From: Sphingobacteriia bacterium
GTDB taxonomy: Bacteria > Bacteroidota > Bacteroidia > Chitinophagales > Chitinophagaceae
Assembly: GCA_947456855.1 (NCBI GenBank)
Contig: CANGTR010000003.1
Coordinates: 1 to 64,000 of the forward strand
DNA: 64,000 bases
Direction of reading: 5' to 3'
Shown piece by piece: positions 62,853-64,000 of this stretch. Position 1 is the first letter of the stretch. Every line of letters starts with the position of its first letter. Under the pieces are notes generated by a model. That model saw only the letters and a list, made by a program, of their open reading frames with translations. It ran no database searches and was not told the DNA's origin. The position numbers and the translations under genes are program-made.

Positions 62853-62875
62853 CCCTGCAATTTTAGATTGCAGGG
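62853..62875 (-). terminator. Terminator downstream of the HmuY-like gene
   Basis: CCCTGCAA...TTGCAGGG, on the minus strand followed by TTTTTTATTTT. Confidence 0.8.
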
Positions 62876-62894
62876 CATTATTCTAATAATGGTT

Positions 62895-63536
62895 TTAAAA
62901 ATTCTTGCTTCCGTTTGGTTGATAGGTATAACGGAAGGTATAGTATCTTTGTTCGGATAGTTTGATTGCGTCAGATGCTGTTGCAGGAGGGGTTACTCCA
63001 CCTTTGTAATAATTTAAGATTTCTAGTTTTGCATATTTTCCCGAAGCGGTTCTGATCATTAATACCCTTCCTGGAATTGGATTTACCAGGTTATTGATTG
63101 CATCGTAAACAAACCAACCTCTATTGCTTCCGGCAGGTATGGCAAAAGAACTGGGTGCATTGTCTACTTTAAAAGTAGAGTCTGCAGGTACAGCGCTAAG
63201 ATTGTTGTACAAACCAATAAATACAAAACCTCCACCTAAACCTGGTCCACTATTTCCACCATTGATAATAATAGAAGTGCCCCTGAACCCAATATCCCAT
63301 TTTGTTGTTGCACTATCTGCAGTTGTAATTTTTTTATTGGTTTCTAAACTATAGAAACTGTATTTGCCTGATCCAAATGGGATACCCTGTGGAGTTAATC
63401 CGATAATGGTGTCGGCCGCCAAATTGTTAACTGTTATTGAACTGGTTGGCGTGTTGTTGCTTGTAGCAGTTTCTGTTGCTTTATTGCAAGAAGCCAATGT
63501 GATGATCAATCCAATCATGTAGATTCCCTTTTTCAT
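62895..63536 (-). CDS. HmuY-family heme-binding-like lipoprotein
   Basis: Lipoprotein leader IGLIITLASC; KYSFYSLETNKKITTADSATTKWDIGFRGTSIIINGG and C-terminal RYYTFRYTYQPNGSKNF. Confidence 0.82.
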   Translation of the reverse strand: MKKGIYMIGLIITLASCNKATETATSNNTPTSSITVNNLAADTIIGLTPQGIPFGSGKYSFYSLETNKKITTADSATTKWDIGFRGTSIIINGGNSGPGLGGGFVFIGLYNNLSAVPADSTFKVDNAPSSFAIPAGSNRGWFVYDAINNLVNPIPGRVLMIRTASGKYAKLEILNYYKGGVTPPATASDAIKLSEQRYYTFRYTYQPNGSKNF

Positions 63537-63542
63537 ATATGT

Positions 63543-64000
63543 CTATTTTTTGTTTTTTTGAATAAATTGATAGGTGATAGTGGTATAAAAAATGCGGCCT
63601 GGCATATTTGGTAAATTATTGATATCGGTATAGTTCAGCAGATTGTTGACCCCGATTTGTAAATTCAACTTTTTGGCAATTGTTTTTCCAATGGCTGTAT
63701 TTATCTGAACAAATCCTTTGGCAAAAGCATCGTTGGTATTGAACAATCCGTTTCCGTCAGTATCTGTAACAGCCCACTTAGATCTGTAGATGAATCGAAT
63801 GTTTGCAAATGCATTGTTCTTTTCGTATTGAAGTTTTAAATTACCCATGTGTTTGCTTCTATTGGGTAAGCCAACATATTCACTTTTTTGCATTAACCTA
63901 CTAAAACCATTTTCGTCTCTGGTGAATACTTTTCCTTCTTCTATCTTTTTGATTTCATCTTTATCCCCTGATAGTAAAAATTGATATCCAGCATTGATAT
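63543..64000 (-). CDS. TonB-dependent receptor, C-terminal part (5' end outside window)
   Basis: Frame stays open to the window edge (...VFTRDENGFSRLMQKSEYVGLPNRSKHMGNLKLQYEKNNAFANIRFIYRSK...GVNNLLNYTDINNLPNMPGRIFYTTITYQF). Confidence 0.88.
   Translation of the reverse strand, partial: INAGYQFLLSGDKDEIKKIEEGKVFTRDENGFSRLMQKSEYVGLPNRSKHMGNLKLQYEKNNAFANIRFIYRSKWAVTDTDGNGLFNTNDAFAKGFVQINTAIGKTIAKKLNLQIGVNNLLNYTDINNLPNMPGRIFYTTITYQFIQKNKK

Overview
The window is a gene-dense, AT-rich chromosomal segment from a Bacteroidota bacterium. A Chitinophagaceae-like origin is my inference from protein style, TAnnTTTG promoter motifs, and the DUF4293, HmuY and GGGPS families. I support about 50 protein-coding genes, mostly housekeeping: rbfA, frr, mscL, scpA, dxs, katG, nrdJ (B12-dependent RNR), metG, kup, purQ, dsbD, uvrA, glyA, lnt, guaB and dprA. 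Transporters, a LytS/LytTR two-component pair, a GT4+GH130 glycan pair and an HmuY/TonB-receptor heme-type locus are also present. I saw no tRNA, rRNA, CRISPR, prophage or transposase. The most unusual content is non-coding: (1) a family of strictly 7-nt-periodic arrays (GAGATAN / complement TATCTCN) at five intergenic loci, usually starting at or within a few nt of a stop codon; (2) a 111-nt nested palindrome at 140-250; (3) a head-to-head junction of two N-terminally truncated genes near 14.08 kb; (4) a DnaA-box-like cluster upstream of nrdJ; (5) a GC-rich palindrome inside the metG linker; (6) a DsbD pair in which only the stand-alone N-terminal domain keeps its cysteines. All calls come from reading the sequence and the supplied ORFs; no database search was run.
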